64,000 bases of DNA from Cricetomys ansorgei (lineage: Eukaryota; Chordata; Mammalia; Rodentia; Nesomyidae), in NCBI GenBank assembly GCA_026225945.1, contig JAMJFZ010000702.1, forward strand, positions 62,001 to 126,000, given 5' to 3'. Position numbers and translations under genes: made by a program. Below the pieces are notes generated by a model. It saw only the letters and a program-made list of their open reading frames with translations. It did no database searches and was not told the origin of the DNA. Below, in pieces: positions 10,441-22,081 of the stretch (position 1 is its first letter; each line of letters begins with the position of its first letter).

Positions 10441-11627
10441 GATGAGATGGAAAAATCAAATTTAAGATTATATTCAGGTTACTGGTAGTCTTAAATAACA
10501 GCCTAAGAATATTGACTTCTATGGACAGTAGTGGGTCACTGACTAACTTATTCTCTCCTGTCTGTCTCTGAGAGTGACATTATCTGAGGTTTTATATAAA
10601 CAGTACAGCACTTGTTCTAGGGAACTAGACATTAGACAACAAAGTAGTAGAGGTATTATAGTGTTGATTACATGAGGGTGCTAAGTTGGTAACAGATTTT
10701 TCCGGAAGACGTAACAAAGTGAAGAATGGATGGGAATCAGGTAGTGGCTTTGCCTCAACTTTTTATGCAGACACATATGCTATACCTTCACATGGCTGTC
10801 TTTTAACTCGAGCAATTTTATTTACCCCGTCCATTCCCTTCCTCTCCGTTTCATTTAAAGTACAATGTGAACAGGCTATCATTTACCCTGTCGCTGTTGT
10901 TACCTTTAGAATTCCCCACACTTAACATGTTTGAGCTGCTACCTCATTGTGTTGTATTCAACATTCCCATCTTGTCTATTTCTTGGAAACCTTTGACTGT
11001 TTCAAGAGCCACTTTGCCCAGTAGAAATTCCATGTGAGTGAGCCACACATATAGTTTTAAAATTCTAGTAGCCGCAATCAAAGTGTTAACAACCAAGGAA
11101 AGTTAAAGCTATACTTTCTCTAACATACCCAAAACAGTTTCATTTCAACGTAGAAGCAAACAATTTTAATTACTGATGAAATATCCTTATGTCCCTTATT
11201 TTCATACTGCCTTTGAGATGCATTATGTGTTTATAGCTTACAGGACAGTTCCATTAGTACCATTAAGGTGGTGTATCACCACCTATAGTTACTGAAATAA
11301 ACAGCACAGGTCTGGAGGCTTGATTATTGATGATTTCAGTTCAGAAATGTTGGCACATAGCACCAAACATGGCCCATGCCCCTACTTCTTCCTCCCCTCC
11401 TTTCTTTCTCCTCCCTCTCCCCACTTCCCCCCATAATTTACTTTTATTTTATTTAATAACTTATCTGTTGGTGACTAAGTCAAGGGGGTGGGAATGAGTA
11501 ATACCAAATTCCCTAAGGCATCAAAAAAAGACAGACCCGAAAAAGTGCCCTGGAAGCATATTTTAAAAGATGTTGTATGGAGGTCTATTTGGGATAGTTA
11601 AAATGTCAATCTTTAAGAATAAATTGA
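10441..11627. other. Pseudogene intron sequence, no element recognised
   Basis: Intronic sequence with a pyrimidine-rich run at about 11383-11430. The small open frames here have no recognisable product. Confidence 0.45.
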
Positions 11628-11766
11628 ATGGGCTTGGTGGTACATACCTTTAAACCCAGTATTCAAGAGGCACAGGAAGGCAAATATCTGTGAGTTCAAG
11701 GACAGCCTGATCTATCTAGAAAGCTCTAGGCCAGCCAATGCTGCATAGTGAGACCCTGCCTCAAAA
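11628..11766 (+). repeat. B1 SINE
   Basis: GGCTTGGTGGTACATACCTTT...AGTGAGACCCTGCCTCAAAA follows B1 start to end, with moderate divergence. Confidence 0.85.
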
Positions 11767-11921
11767 ATGGAGAGATGGCTTTGCAGTTAAGAGAGCAAAC
11801 TGCGCTTGTAGAAAACCCGAATTTGTTTCCCAGCACCCGTGTTTGACAGCTCCCTGCATTTAACTCCAGCTCCAGGGACCCAGTGTCTTCTTCTGGCCTC
11901 CTAGGATGCCTGCACACAGGT

Positions 11922-11968
<47 letters not shown>
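11767..11968 (+). repeat. B2-type SINE ending in (CA)n
   Basis: TGGAGAGATGGCTTTGCAGTTAA and TTGTTTCCCAGCACCC are the A- and B-box regions of a B2-type element. Its 3' end grades into a (CA)n run at 11924-11968. Confidence 0.85.
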
Positions 11969-11970
<2 letters not shown>

Positions 11971-12400
11971 CAAATAACTCTTAAGACAAAAGTGCCTCTA
12001 GTCACCTACTGATATATCATATGAAATATGAACTAAATGGATTAAACCATGGGTGAATGATCCAGTCATCTCTCAATTTGCCACCAGCTATGGATGAGGC
12101 CTCAAAATGTGAGACATTTCATGTGACACTTCATATCCAGACCCCAGGAGTGGCTAACAGTGATGAGGGTGGGAGTGAGAAGACTTGAATGAGTACCCGA
12201 TCATCAGTCACTGAAGGGGAGGCTGCCGACCTCAGTAAAACAATGGACTGCTAGCCATGTGGTTGAACTTGAACTGCACAGAAATTTTTACCTTGTCTGA
12301 TAAAATATGTGATGGTCTGATAGAGGAAGAAACTTGACCCATTAAATATTAGCCATTGGCTTAAGAGTTGTAGAGTCTAGAAGACTTTTTTTCTGTTTCA

Positions 12401-12543
12401 GTTTTTTGAGACAGGGTCTTTCTATGTAGCCCTGGCTGTCCAGGAACTTGCTCTGTAGACCAGGCTAGTTCTGAGCTCAGAACTCAGAGATCTGCCTGCC
12501 TCTGCTTTCCGAGTGCCAGGATTAAAGGTGTGCTGGCCCAGCC
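12401..12543 (-). repeat. B1 SINE, antisense
   Basis: TTTTTTGAGACAGGGTCTTTC, CTCTGTAGACCAGGCTAG and GCCAGGATTAAAGGTGTGC are reverse-complement B1. Confidence 0.92.
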
Positions 12544-12785
12544 AGAGAAGAGTTTCTGTCTGAGGGCATCAGCTTAGGTTCCTTAGATAATTCATAGTTC
12601 AGTGAAAAGAGCAGTATCAGGGGTTTTCATGGTTGAATCAGACAAAGAGTTTTATGTGATTATTAGAAATTCTGATAAATGTGGGTTTGTATTAAGGGAA
12701 TATAATATAGATAAGTGTTTGATATGAAATGTTTGATATGACATTCGTTCCTCTTTAAAATTTGTTATAATTCTGTTTTCTTTAG

Positions 12786-12928
12786 GACTTTTAGAAAGTC
12801 AGGATCGTGCCTATACTAAATTCTATACTCTTATCCAAAACACAGATCTTTATTCGTTTCATTGAAGAGTGCAGCTTCGTAAGTGATAAAGATATTGGAT
12901 TGGCATTTTTGATGGCTGCATTGAGAAG
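12786..12928 (+). pseudogene. Dennd4a: DENND4 pseudogene exon 3
   Basis: Acceptor CTTTAG, donor GTAAAT. Encodes [16 protein letters not shown], then [20 protein letters not shown], then DGCIEK. Joining these segments needs two frameshifts, a 2-bp loss before the SKTQ codons and a 1-bp loss in the T run near 12906-12910. Together they restore phase at the donor but scramble the middle of the exon. Confidence 0.9.
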
Positions 12929-12956
12929 GTAAATTTTGATTTATATGAAGACAGGT

Positions 12957-13003
12957 TGTGTGTGTGGGGGGAGAGGGGGAGAGAGGGAGAGAGGGAGAGA
13001 GAC
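12957..13003. repeat. Purine-rich (GGGAGA)n microsatellite
   Basis: TG run turning into a G- and GA-rich tract made of GGGAGAGA units, just after the donor of exon 3. Confidence 0.9.
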
Positions 13004-13239
13004 GGTGACAGCTATTTCCTCTGTGGTATCTACTTCCCTCTGTACTTGATTCACTTTTCTCTCTGAGCCTGTTAAGTGTCTAGAATCTATCCTTACCTGT
13101 CTAAGTCTTACTTTTTTTTAATGAATGGCATACAATTAGCTTTACTAAAAAGCTATGGATTTATGGGTAGTGGTGCATTATATCTTCTTGCTATAATGTC
13201 TTTCAGAATACTTTGCCTGTATCTTTAAGGCTTTTTTTG

Positions 13240-13550
13240 TTATTGTTCAAGGTTTCCTTTGAGCCAGAATCTCATGTAACACAGACTGGCTTTGAACTTG
13301 CTACATAACTAAGGATGACTTGAACTCCTTCTCTCTCCTTCTGCCTCCACCTTCCAAGTGCTGTAATTTCAGGCTTGTGTCACCTCTTCTCCAACCCCAC
13401 ACCACTTGCTTTTTCTTTTGATTGGGCCTTGCTGTGTAACCCAGGCTGGCCTGGAATTTCCTATGTAGAGTAAGACTAAGCTGGCTTAGAACTTGGAATT
13501 GTACCTCTGCCTCCCAGATACTGGGGAGATTATAACATGCCTAGCCCTTG
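13240..13550 (-). repeat. Two B1-like SINEs, antisense
   Basis: One at about 13250-13385 (ACAGACTGGCTTTGAACTTG) and one at about 13412-13545 (CCAGGCTGGCCTGGAATTTC, CTCTGCCTCCCAGATACTGG). Both are diverged reverse-complement B1-like units. Confidence 0.65.
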
Positions 13551-13782
13551 ACTTTTAACAGTGAGGAATTAAGTACACTTGTCTTTCTAATTTTTGATAG
13601 GTTTCACAATTTTTCTAAATAGATCAAGGAGCCACTTGTTTACACAAATCATATATAAGATTTGAGATTACATCCACAAATGGTTGAGTATTATGTTTTA
13701 ATTTTTATTGCCCTTCAGTGATTCATATACCTAGAAACTATGTTTGAATAAGATTTATTTATGAAATAGCCAATCAAAATCA

Positions 13783-13935
13783 AGTATGATGACACATGCC
13801 TGTAATCGCCCTGCTTGAGAGGTAAAGACAGGAACATGGGAAGTTTGGGGCCTGCTTAGACTATACGGCAAGTTCTAGGCTAGCTGTGGCTACACAGTAG
13901 GACCTGTCTCAAAGAGTGAAAGGAAGGAAGGGAGG
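13783..13935 (+). repeat. B1-like SINE with GGAA-rich tail
   Basis: ATGATGACACATGCCTGTAAT...CTACACAGTAGGACCTGTCTC is a diverged B1. A short GGAAGGAAGGGAGGGAAAGG tail follows. Confidence 0.75.
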
Positions 13936-14049
13936 GAAAGGAAGAAAACTAACAAAAACAATCTCTGTCTCACAAGCCACAAGACAAGTATGCTGTAAGC
14001 ATATAGGACCAAAAACTAAACTGAGAAATGTTTGTGTGTATGACTGGTA

Positions 14050-14375
14050 TTGGAAAAAAAAGTTTGTGTGTGTGTGAGGTTTACACACACGTGTGGTAGT
14101 GTGTCTGTGCAGAGGCCAGAGGAGGATTTTGGGTGTCCTGCTGTGCCACTCTGTCATGTTCCTTTAAGGTAGGGTCTCTCACTGAGTCCAGCATTGCGCT
14201 GGTTGCCAGCAAGCTCCAGCAATCTTCTGCCTCTGCAGTCCCCTCCCCAGCTGCACTGGGTTACAGGCATCTGCAGCTGCCCTGCTTCTGTGTAGGTGCT
14301 GAGATCGGAACTCAGGTCTTTATGCTTGTTTGTACAGCAAGTGCTCTTAACCACTGGACCAGTTTTCCAGTCCTA
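14050..14375 (-). repeat. B2/B3-type SINE sequence, antisense
   Basis: GTGTGTGTGAGG then GCAGAGGCCAGAGGAGGATTT, AACTCAGGTCTTTATGCTTG and GTGCTCTTAACCACTGGACC are reverse-complement tRNA-derived SINE signatures, perhaps with a second fragment between them. It lies just upstream of pseudogene exon 4. Confidence 0.65.
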
Positions 14376-14468
14376 AGTTTCTATTTTTTAAAATCAGGAT
14401 TTATAATTTTTTTAAACTATTGAATTTATAACATGCTTTGACTGAGAATTTCTCTTTTTCTATTCTAG

Positions 14469-14504
14469 TTGTTTCCAGATAAAGGTGTAGAGAAGACAGA
14501 CAAA
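14469..14504 (+). pseudogene. Dennd4a: DENND4 pseudogene exon 4 (36 bp)
   Basis: A short, fully open exon encoding LFPDKGVEKTDK between TTCTAG and GTATGA. Phase 0 on both sides. It follows exon 3 (…DGCIEK) in the family order. Confidence 0.85.
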
Positions 14505-14593
14505 GTATGATTTTTATCTTATCCTGAAATGTTGAGTTTCAGAATTAGATATTGCTTGTATGCACATTAATTGGAGAACATACTTATTTCCAG

Positions 14594-14719
14594 GTTGATT
14601 TGGAGTCAGCAGAAGATACCAAATTGATAGAGCTAGATGATTCACAGAAAAGTGAGCACACTGTACTTATAATGCCACCTGCCTCCCGATGATGGAAATA
14701 ACTCGTCACCTCAATACAG
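14594..14719 (+). pseudogene. Dennd4a: DENND4 pseudogene exon 5
   Basis: Acceptor TTTCCAG, donor GTAGCA. Encodes [20 protein letters not shown] and [10 protein letters not shown] loss of about 5 bp in the proline-rich EPPPDD stretch then shifts the frame, and [10 protein letters not shown] follows in another frame. The exon ends two bases into a serine codon completed by exon 6. Confidence 0.9.
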
Positions 14720-15484
14720 GTAGCATGACTTTTTTAAGAGCGACTTGGGCACAGTGCCCAGTTTATCCTAGTTTTTTCCGTTATGAAGAGTTGCACATCT
14801 TAGTACTTTATGTAGGTAATTCTCAGTGTGAGTCAGTGAGCTGAGACGAACATCCTGTGGGTTTGCCATGGTATTACAGTGTGAGGACAAGGCCTTGTTG
14901 GAAGGGAAGGCAGACAGTAATATGATTTACTAAGGGTTTCACCATATTTTAATCTTTAGAAATTTTATTTCTGAAGAAAACGTTTGGGGTTTGGATTTTT
15001 TGGTTTTTGTCGTTCGAGATTTCCTGCTAACTTTAGGAGTTTAAATCCTGTGAAGTTCTGGAGTTAGTGAGATGGAGAAAATGTGAAAGCAGAGGACCAG
15101 GGGTTTGTCCTGTGTCTAAAGAGAGTCTAACAAATAGGATTTGGAAGTGAATCTGTCCAGAGATAGCAATGCATTTGTTTTTGTTATTATAATCATTGTG
15201 GTCATAGTTTAATAAACTTAAAAAAAAAGAAACAAGAACTCTAACAGAACTTTAATACTAACCCTAAATCTATTAATAACGTTAGGTATGTGTGTATATT
15301 GTATATATGAGTTCATCTTACATATTTTTTGTAACTTGTGTTTGCCTTTAATTGTCTGAACATTTTTGCATGCTTGAAATTTTCATACTCTGTGATTTTA
15401 ATGACCACATTGTATGTAATTATTGTAACTTACCTGTTTCCTGTGAATTGGTTCATAGTTCTTTGTATCTTTGCAGACATATAT
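14720..15484. other. Pseudogene intron sequence, no element recognised
   Basis: AT-rich intronic sequence after exon 5 with short homopolymer runs. Nothing recognised on either strand. Confidence 0.45.
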
Positions 15485-15485
15485 G

Positions 15486-15645
15486 TTTTTGTTTTTCTGA
15501 GATAGGGTTTCTCTGTTGTGCCTCTGGCTGTAGACCAGGCTGACCTTGAACTCACAGAGATCCACCTGCCTCTGCCTCTGAAGTGCTGGGATTAAAAGTG
15601 TGAGCCACCGTCTGGCCATATATATATATATATTTTTTTAAAGGC
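15486..15645 (-). repeat. B1 SINE, antisense, followed by (TA)n
   Basis: TCTGAGATAGGGTTTCTCTG, CTGTAGACCAGGCTGACCTT and GTGCTGGGATTAAAAGTGTG are reverse-complement B1, with a short (TA)n at about 15619-15634. Confidence 0.95.
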
Positions 15646-16608
15646 TATATTTCTACAGTAATTTTCTAAGAAAAAGTCAAGAACCTTTGTGAAAAGACTA
15701 TAATCTCAGCAGGGCTAAATGGGACTGAAGCTATACCTGCACTTAAGTGTCTTAAGCATTTGATTAATTTGATAATTAATGAATAAGATTGATTTCATGC
15801 TGTGGGATTCATTTTACTTTGACTTAAATAAGTGTGATTGAGGCTTTTGGTATTGACCCATTAACTTACAATCAAGTAGGGAAAGGCAGTCTTTCTGAGA
15901 AGAAAATTTCCCAAAGACAGTCAGTAGACAGTTTCCAAGGAGAGTCAGTCTTATGAAAAACACTCGGTTTTTCTAGCATTCAAAGAAATGCACACCAGAC
16001 TGTTAACAGGAGCGGCAGGACTGCACTGTGCTGTGGAGCGTGTGTTAGGAAGTTCAGTTTTCCTGAGAAACACTGTAGCTTCTATTCATTCTAAGAAATT
16101 GAAAGTGTTTACAAGGAGATGCATACAAAGACAGTCAATTGACAATATTCTGAAGTAACTAAAAAATACTCAGCAGTATAAAGAACTGGTTTAACCATGA
16201 TGAATCTTTAAAATAAAAGACTATTTTTTTCTTTTAAATACTGGTATAAACTAAACTTAAAAGAAAAACTTGATTATAAATTATACTGATTTTTAAATAC
16301 AATCATACTTGAACATATGGATTTTATTGAAAGAGTTATGAACTCTTTTTAAGTAAGATGTCAGGGATTTTTTTAAGAAACTGGTTGAAAATAACAAATA
16401 GGTAGGCATTTCTAGAGCTTCTAGAGTTTCTAGATAGAACATCCTGTAGCTTCTAGCTGTGTTTTCTCATACTTTGAAACAAACTGTAAAGAGTTTTAAA
16501 GAATATTATTAGATAATATTTGAGGTTTAGAATATTTACCTAAATACTGAGTGATTAAAGAATTTTATGGATTTTAAATAGGCAGTTCTATCTTTTGCTT
16601 TTATTTAG
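15646..16608. other. Pseudogene intron sequence, no element recognised
   Basis: AT-rich sequence up to exon 6. A loosely repeated phrase (AAGACAGTCAGTAGACAGTTT near 15914, AAAGACAGTCAATTGACAAT near 16127) may be a small local duplication. Confidence 0.45.
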
Positions 16609-16740
16609 TTACACGCGCTTTCTGAGACTGGATCTTCAGCTCTTTGATAGCCCACAGGAGCCGAAACTGTGCTTCAGCAGACATCCTCCGGGAGCAGCAT
16701 CACAAACAGCCCTGCTCTCGTGGCTAAAAGGACCAAACAG
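16609..16740 (+). pseudogene. Dennd4a: DENND4 pseudogene exon 6
   Basis: Acceptor TTATTTAG, donor GTCAGA. Encodes YTRFLRLDLQLFDSPQEPKL and CFSRHPPG. A 1-bp loss near 16693-16699 then shifts the frame, and ITNSPALVAKRTKQ follows in the new frame. Confidence 0.9.
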
Positions 16741-16954
16741 GTCAGATACACTTTATCATTGAAAATGTAAAATGTGCATGTGGCACGCAGCTTGTATCAT
16801 GGAAGCCTCGGCAGCCATTTGAAGGCCCTGTATGGTTGCATGACTTTAACCGCATTTCGTGTACCCTACTTGATACAGAAACTAAAGTTTAAACATTCAT
16901 TTACATTTAAGAGAAGTCTTATACCAAACATACCTTGAGAAAACTATAACTTTG

Positions 16955-17206
16955 TTGGACCTGGTGGCACACACACTTTTGATCCCAGCACTCCAGGAGC
17001 AAAGACAGGAGAATTACTAAGAGTTTGAGCTCAGCCTGGTCTATAGAGTGAGTTCCAGGCAAGGCAGCACTACATAGTGAGACCCTGTCTGAAAACTTAA
17101 AAGAAATAAAATAAAAAGTATATAACTTAGCCAAATGGTGGTGGTATATGCACTCTGGAGGCAGAGGCAGAGGCAGGGCAGGATCTCTGAGTTTGAGACC
17201 AGCATA
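16955..17206 (+). repeat. B1 SINE plus a truncated B1
   Basis: First copy about 16955-17100 (CCTGGTGGCACACACACTTT, GTGAGACCCTGTCTGAAAAC). A second, 3'-truncated copy lies at about 17128-17206 (GGTGGTGGTATATGCACTC, GGAGGCAGAGGCAGAGGCAG). Confidence 0.85.
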
Positions 17207-18000
17207 TATATAACTTTATTGTGATAGAACTCATCTACCACACAGTTTATCCACTTAAAGTATGTATAATTCAGTAGCCTCTCTCCCACTCCAGGACTTG
17301 TAATGTATTTTCAGGGTTGTGCAACCACCACCTCCATTAGTTTAAGAGATACAAATAACTCCACAAGAAAAGCTCACATCTTTTAGCCACAAGCCCCCAC
17401 ACCCTTTTACCCACTACCCTCTGCAACAACTAATCAATTTTCTGTCTCTACAGGTGTGATATGTCTGTATATCAGATATTTATATTATGATTCATAACAG
17501 TAGCAAACATAATTCTATGGTTGGGGGTCACCACAACACGAGTCAACAGTTAAAGGGTCGCACGATCAGAACAGCTGAGAAGCACTGACGTTGTATAACC
17601 TTTCCAAGGTCTGTCCATCCTCCAGCACGCATAGTGCTTCATTTTGACTGATGATACTCCATTGCATGCCCATAGCAGTTGACGTTGCTGTTTTGTGTGT
17701 GGTTGCCAAGTGGATTTTATGTTTCATATCTAGGAAGAGCTGCTGTATTTATTGTGTAGTAATTCTCTATTTAATCTTTTGAGGAAATATTAAGCTTTTT
17801 TTTCCAGAATGACTGTGCCATTTTACATTTCCAATAACATTGTTTCAAGGATTTCTGATTTTACAATAGCCTTCTCAGTTCTTGTGATTTGCTTTTTAAA
17901 AATTACTTTTTAAAATTTTAAAATTCACCACCTGGTGAATATGAAGTGATACCTCATATTTGTGATACTGTAGCTTTGGTTTGTATTTCCTTTGTGTCTT
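17206..18000 (-). mobile_element. Old L1 (L1M-type) 3' fragment, antisense
   Basis: Phrases typical of reversed L1M 3' ends occur in order: TAAAGTATGTATAATTCAGT, GGGTTGTGCAACCACCACC, CAACAACTAATCAATTTTCTG, GATGATACTCCATTGCATGC, GCCATTTTACATTTCCAATAA and GAAGTGATACCTCATATTTG. A hAT-like element interrupts it at about 17475-17588. Recognition is by recalled consensus only. Confidence 0.6.
17475..17588. mobile_element. URR1-like (hAT-type) DNA transposon fragment
   Basis: ATGATTCATAACAGTAGCAAA, TTCTATGGTTGGGGGTCACC, ACAACACGAG and TTAAAGGGTCGCACGATCAG match a common non-autonomous rodent element that I recall as URR1 (hAT-Charlie group). It sits inside the L1M fragment. Confidence 0.5.
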
Positions 18001-18369
18001 ACATACAGTGTAGCCAGTACTACATCAGAGAGTAAACACAGGACAGCCTAGACATTTTACCTTACTGGAGATCTGAATTAGGGATAAAAGAATGAACTAT
18101 GCTGAGCTGCATTAGCATCGCTTCTTTTATACACTGTTCTTCAGCATGAACTGAAATTCTGGCAATTCTTCTGCCTTGGCCTTCTGAGTACTAGGGTTAC
18201 GTTTTTAAACCACAATGTCTAGCTTTGGACCAGTTATTTTTTAAAGACCTACTAAGTAAGAGAATCAATATAGATAATAAATTAAGGAGGGAGAATTAGG
18301 TGCAAATCTTGGCAGGGATAACCTAGGGCATCTTTATTGTTAGTAGAGAGAAGAATGAGAAAAATATTG

Positions 18370-18735
18370 CTTCAAAAGACTAGAGGAGGGCTGGTGAAAG
18401 GAAGCCTCTGCTGTGCAAGCCCTGGTGACCTGAGATCACACCCAGAGCCCATCTAAAGGTAGAAGGAACGAATGGTTCCATAGGCTGTTCTCTGACCCCT
18501 GCACATGAGCCATGGGCCATGTACATAGTTGCACCCATTTTACACACACACTCTCTCTCTGACTGTCTCTTCTCTCTGTCTCTCTCTCTCTCTCTGTGTC
18601 TCTCTCCCTCTCTTTTCTCTCTCTTGCTCTCTCTCTCTCTCTCCGCATGTGTGCTAAAAAATAATTAAGAGAGCCAGACACCAAGGTGCATGCCTATAAT
18701 CCCAGCATTTGGGAGGTAGAGGCAGGAAGATCAGA
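18370..18735 (+). repeat. tRNA-derived SINE, (TC)n tract and B1 fragment
   Basis: CAAGCCCTGGTGACCTGAGATCAC and TTCTCTGACCCCTGCACATG are like rodent B4/RSINE-type elements (about 18385-18540). A long CT-rich microsatellite follows at 18541-18645, then a truncated B1 at about 18670-18735 (TAATCCCAGCATTTGGGAGG). Confidence 0.65.
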
Positions 18736-19305
18736 CATTAAAGATGGATAGCGTTTGCTCTTAAGGAATGTCTAGTCCTTTAGAATCCAACAGTTGCCAA
18801 CAGATAGTTGCAGAATAGTGTAAAATATCACTGTAAACCAAGGTTTCTTAAACTATTTTCACTTATGACTGCTTTTCACCTAAGAAATTGTTACATGATC
18901 CTAAGTATCATAAAAAAAAATTCTAAAGTAATTCTTGTGTGTGCGTGTGTTATATTTATGTGTGTGTAATATGTAATTACTTGACATCAACAATCAGAAC
19001 GAATTTGCATACTAATGAGATGATCTTGTTTTTACATGAAGAATTAAACCTTGACTGAATCTTTGATATTGCAGGATATATAGCATATTCAATGTTTTTC
19101 AGAGTTGATCGGTACTTTATACTTTTATACTTTAGTGCTGACAGTGCCACTTTGCATAAACGTATAGTACAAAATAACAAAAGTATGTTTAGGACCAGCC
19201 TAGAAGTTATTGGAAATTCTGTCCCTAATCGTTGAATGACTTTTTAAAAATAAAACTCAAGTGAGCAGCCCATACAAGACAGCATTCTAATGTAATACAG
19301 TCCAA
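18736..19305. other. Pseudogene intron sequence, possible old repeat
   Basis: Intronic sequence between exons 6 and 7. AAGGTTTCTTAAACTATTTT with CACCTAAGAAATTGTTACAT near 18839-18897 looks like an old DNA-transposon end, but I cannot name it. Confidence 0.3.
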
Positions 19306-19630
19306 AACCAAAGCACCATGTAACTCAGTCAGCTAGTGCTCAGTGCACAAGCATGAGGACCTGATTTCTGGCCTCAGAGTCCACATCGCAAGAACCAGAT
19401 GAGGTAGTGCTCACTGTCATTGCAGAGACAAGAGGGTCCCCAGGGCTTGTGGGTATCCAGTCTTGTCTAATCAGAGAGGCCCACGTCAGTGGGAGAGCCT
19501 ACCAAAGAAAAATCGAAACAAACGAAAAAGCAGGGTGACTAATACATGAGGACTGACACCTGAGGGTTAGTGGCCTCATCCTCATTCCACATGCAGGCAC
19601 ACAAGCACGAGCTGGTGTACCAAACCCTTC
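19306..19630 (+). repeat. B4-type composite SINE
   Basis: An ID-like tRNA-derived head (CAAGCATGAGGACCTGATTT) is followed by a B1-like middle (CAAGAGGGTCCCCAGGGCTT, CAGTGGGAGAGCCTACCAAA) and a tail (GGCCTCATCCTCATTCCACA, GCACACAAGCACGAG). This order is that of the rodent B4 SINE. Confidence 0.7.
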
Positions 19631-20157
19631 CTTGATATTACATACTGAGGGGTAGTGATAGGGAAATAGTTTTTTCTACAATTAGGCCATTATGAAGAGC
19701 AAGGAACTACACGTGTTGTGAAAACACTGGATTCCGGACATTCGGTTGTACTGAATAAGAGTATGGGCATTTCAGGCAGTGTCTGTCAGCGTTTGTGATG
19801 TGGCAATACGTGTTCAATGCAGACGTGATGGAGCAGAGTGAGCACTCAGAAACACCTTGGAATCTTTACATGTCTGACTTTGAGTTACCTTTGGCCACAG
19901 TGTACTCAGACTTTTTACCATTGCTGTAATCTTCTTGGATCTCATATTCACTTACACAACTCCATTTGGGGTTATGCTTCACAGTTTAAGAAGCTGGGCT
20001 AGAAATCAAAGTTCATGGAACCATGTGGCACACAGGTAAGACTATAAAATGCTTAATTTTTAAAGTCTAAGTTTACAAAGCTTACCTTTTCTTTTTCTCT
20101 TCTTCATTCACATGGATTTTAATGACTACAATGATATTTTATTTATTCTCTTTATAG

Positions 20158-20364
20158 GAGATAAAAACAGCTCATAAGTTGGCAAAGAGATGTTATACTA
20201 ATCCACCACAATGGGCCAAGTGTCTGTTCAGTCATTGTTACAGTGTGTGGTTTATCTGTCTCACAGCCTATGTTAGAGGTTCTCACACTAAGGTCAGAGA
20301 GCTCCAGCAGGCATATGATGTACTTATTCAGATGAGAAAGACATACGAGGATCCACTAGATAAG
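20158..20364 (+). pseudogene. Dennd4a: DENND4 pseudogene exon 7, donor lost
   Basis: A 69-codon open exon after TTTATAG encoding [20 protein letters not shown] and [20 protein letters not shown], then the start of the PPR-like region ([19 protein letters not shown]). The expected donor now reads AAG-GAAAGC instead of AAG-GTAAGC, so the invariant T is lost and normal splicing would fail. No stop or frameshift occurs inside the exon. Confidence 0.92.
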
Positions 20365-20502
20365 GAAAGCACAAGGCACTGAGATACTGTTATCTTTTTT
20401 TTTCCACAGTGCAGTGGATGAATCAGGGCCTTGCTTGTGCTTGGCAGGTGAGTTATATCTCTAGGCCATGCTGATGCATGTTGTTTTGTAATTTTAAGCT
20501 TT

Positions 20503-20800
20503 GGGTCTTACGAGTCACAGTGACTCGTGATTATAATCCTAGCACAATTGGAGACCGAGGCAGGAGATTGCCTTAAATTTCAGGCTAGCATACCCTGGGC
20601 TACAGAGCAACACTCTGTCTTTAAAAAGAAAAGCTGGTGATGGTGGTGAACGACTTTAATTCCAGCACTTGGGAGGCAGAGGCAGGAGACTCGCTGTGAG
20701 TTCGATCTAGGCCAGCCTGGTCTACAGAGTCAGTTCCAGGACAGCCAGAGTTACAACAGAGAAATCCTTTCTTGAAAAAAAAACCTAAATAAATAAATAA
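20503..20800 (+). repeat. Two B1-type SINEs
   Basis: A diverged copy lies at about 20520-20625 (GAGACCGAGGCAGGAGATTG). A clear copy lies at 20633-20785 (GGTGATGGTGGTGAACGAC, CCAGCACTTGGGAGGCAGAG, CCTGGTCTACAGAGTCAGTT) with an A-rich tail. Confidence 0.88.
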
Positions 20801-20944
20801 CAGCAACAAAAAGAAGGTAGGAAAATTAGTTCAGTTCTTCGTACTTTTAAAGCTCTTTCAATCATTTTCATGAAGCAGTTATAGTAAAACTATCATTCTT
20901 TTTCATGGTGCAAGTGTTTGTTCAAAATATTTATTAAAGGGTAC

Positions 20945-21160
20945 TGTTGCTGGGTGATGGTGGTGCCAAAGCTACATAGTGAAACTCTGCTTAAGAAAAA
21001 AAAATTAATTATAAAAGTCCAAAACAACAACAAAATTACTGCCTTGCCTGGGAGTGGTGGTGCACGTATCTCAGTACCTGTGAGGCTGAGGCAAGAAGAT
21101 CACATTTTTAAGACCAGCCTGCGTTACTTTGTAATATGCTGTCTCAAAAACAAAAAAAAC
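20945..21160 (+). repeat. B1-like fragments
   Basis: A short fragment lies at about 20945-21005 (TGGGTGATGGTGGTGCC, GTGAAACTCTGC) and a diverged copy at about 21045-21155 (GCCTGGGAGTGGTGGTGCAC, AAGACCAGCCTGCGTTAC). Confidence 0.65.
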
Positions 21161-21384
21161 AACTCACTTTGGAGTGAAGCACGGATATCCTTACTTAGGT
21201 CACATTATTTGTTTACACAGAATTGAACAGTGATTTCACTTGTTCTTAATATAACTTTGTTAAGGAACAGAAGTAAAAGACATGTAAGTGGTTCTTGGTG
21301 TGTTGTTCTAAGTAGGTAAATCATATAAACTGTCTTTCAGAAGGTAACTTCTCATTTTTCAACGTTGGCACTGTTGGTACGCAA

Positions 21385-21386
<2 letters not shown>

Positions 21387-21424
<38 letters not shown>

Positions 21425-21433
21425 TCTGTCTGT
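21387..21433. repeat. (GT)n microsatellite
   Basis: GT run interrupted once by GG near its 3' end. Confidence 0.95.
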
Positions 21434-21769
21434 CTTGCACTTAGTAGGATATTTAGCAGCATTGCTGGCTCCTATCCACTAGAGGCCAGTAATATCCTCT
21501 TTCCCTTCATAGGTTATGATAGTCATTGCCCCTTGAAAACTACTGCTATAGGTAATGATAGGACTGCTTCATAAGGCTGACTTAGGGTTAAGTCAGTTGG
21601 TAGACAGTTTTCTTGTTTTCAGCCAGCATTCAGTAAATGAAATGTCATTGTGCATTCTCTTTCAAGCCTCAGATCCACCTTAAGAGGTGTTTTTATCATC
21701 CAGCTGGGACTTGGGTAAACTGAGGCACTTAGCTTTTCTCTCCACTTCTCTCCGCTTTTGAATTTTTTT

Positions 21770-21935
21770 TCATCATCATGGTCATCATTATTATTGTTAT
21801 CATTATTAAAGATAGTGTTTCTGGTTGGCCTGGATCTCATTATGCAGACCAAGCTAGTCTTGAACTAAGAGACCTGCCTGCCACTGTCCCTGCCTCCAGC
21901 CTCTGGGATTAAAGGTGTGAGACACTATGCCTTTG
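21770..21935 (-). repeat. (ATT/ATC)n tract and antisense B1-like SINE
   Basis: CATCATCATGGTCATCATTATTATTG at 21770-21805 is a simple trinucleotide tract. AGACCAAGCTAGTCTTGAACT and CTCTGGGATTAAAGGTGTGA are the reverse complement of a diverged B1. Confidence 0.8.
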
Positions 21936-22031
21936 GTGTTATAAGTTACAAATGACACTCAGACCAGATTAGAGTTTAAAATTTTTTTTTTAAAAATTGC
22001 TGTTTAATTTTCTCCCTGCCTTCTTTCCTTT

Positions 22032-22033
<2 letters not shown>

Positions 22034-22075
<42 letters not shown>

Positions 22076-22081
22076 TGTGTG
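22034..22081. repeat. (GT)n microsatellite
   Basis: Perfect TG run of about 20 units, then GAGTGTGTGC. Confidence 0.95.

Noticed and set aside
20179..20382. Stand-alone 67-codon gene
   Set aside because: It is pseudogene exon 7 read through its lost donor into intron sequence.
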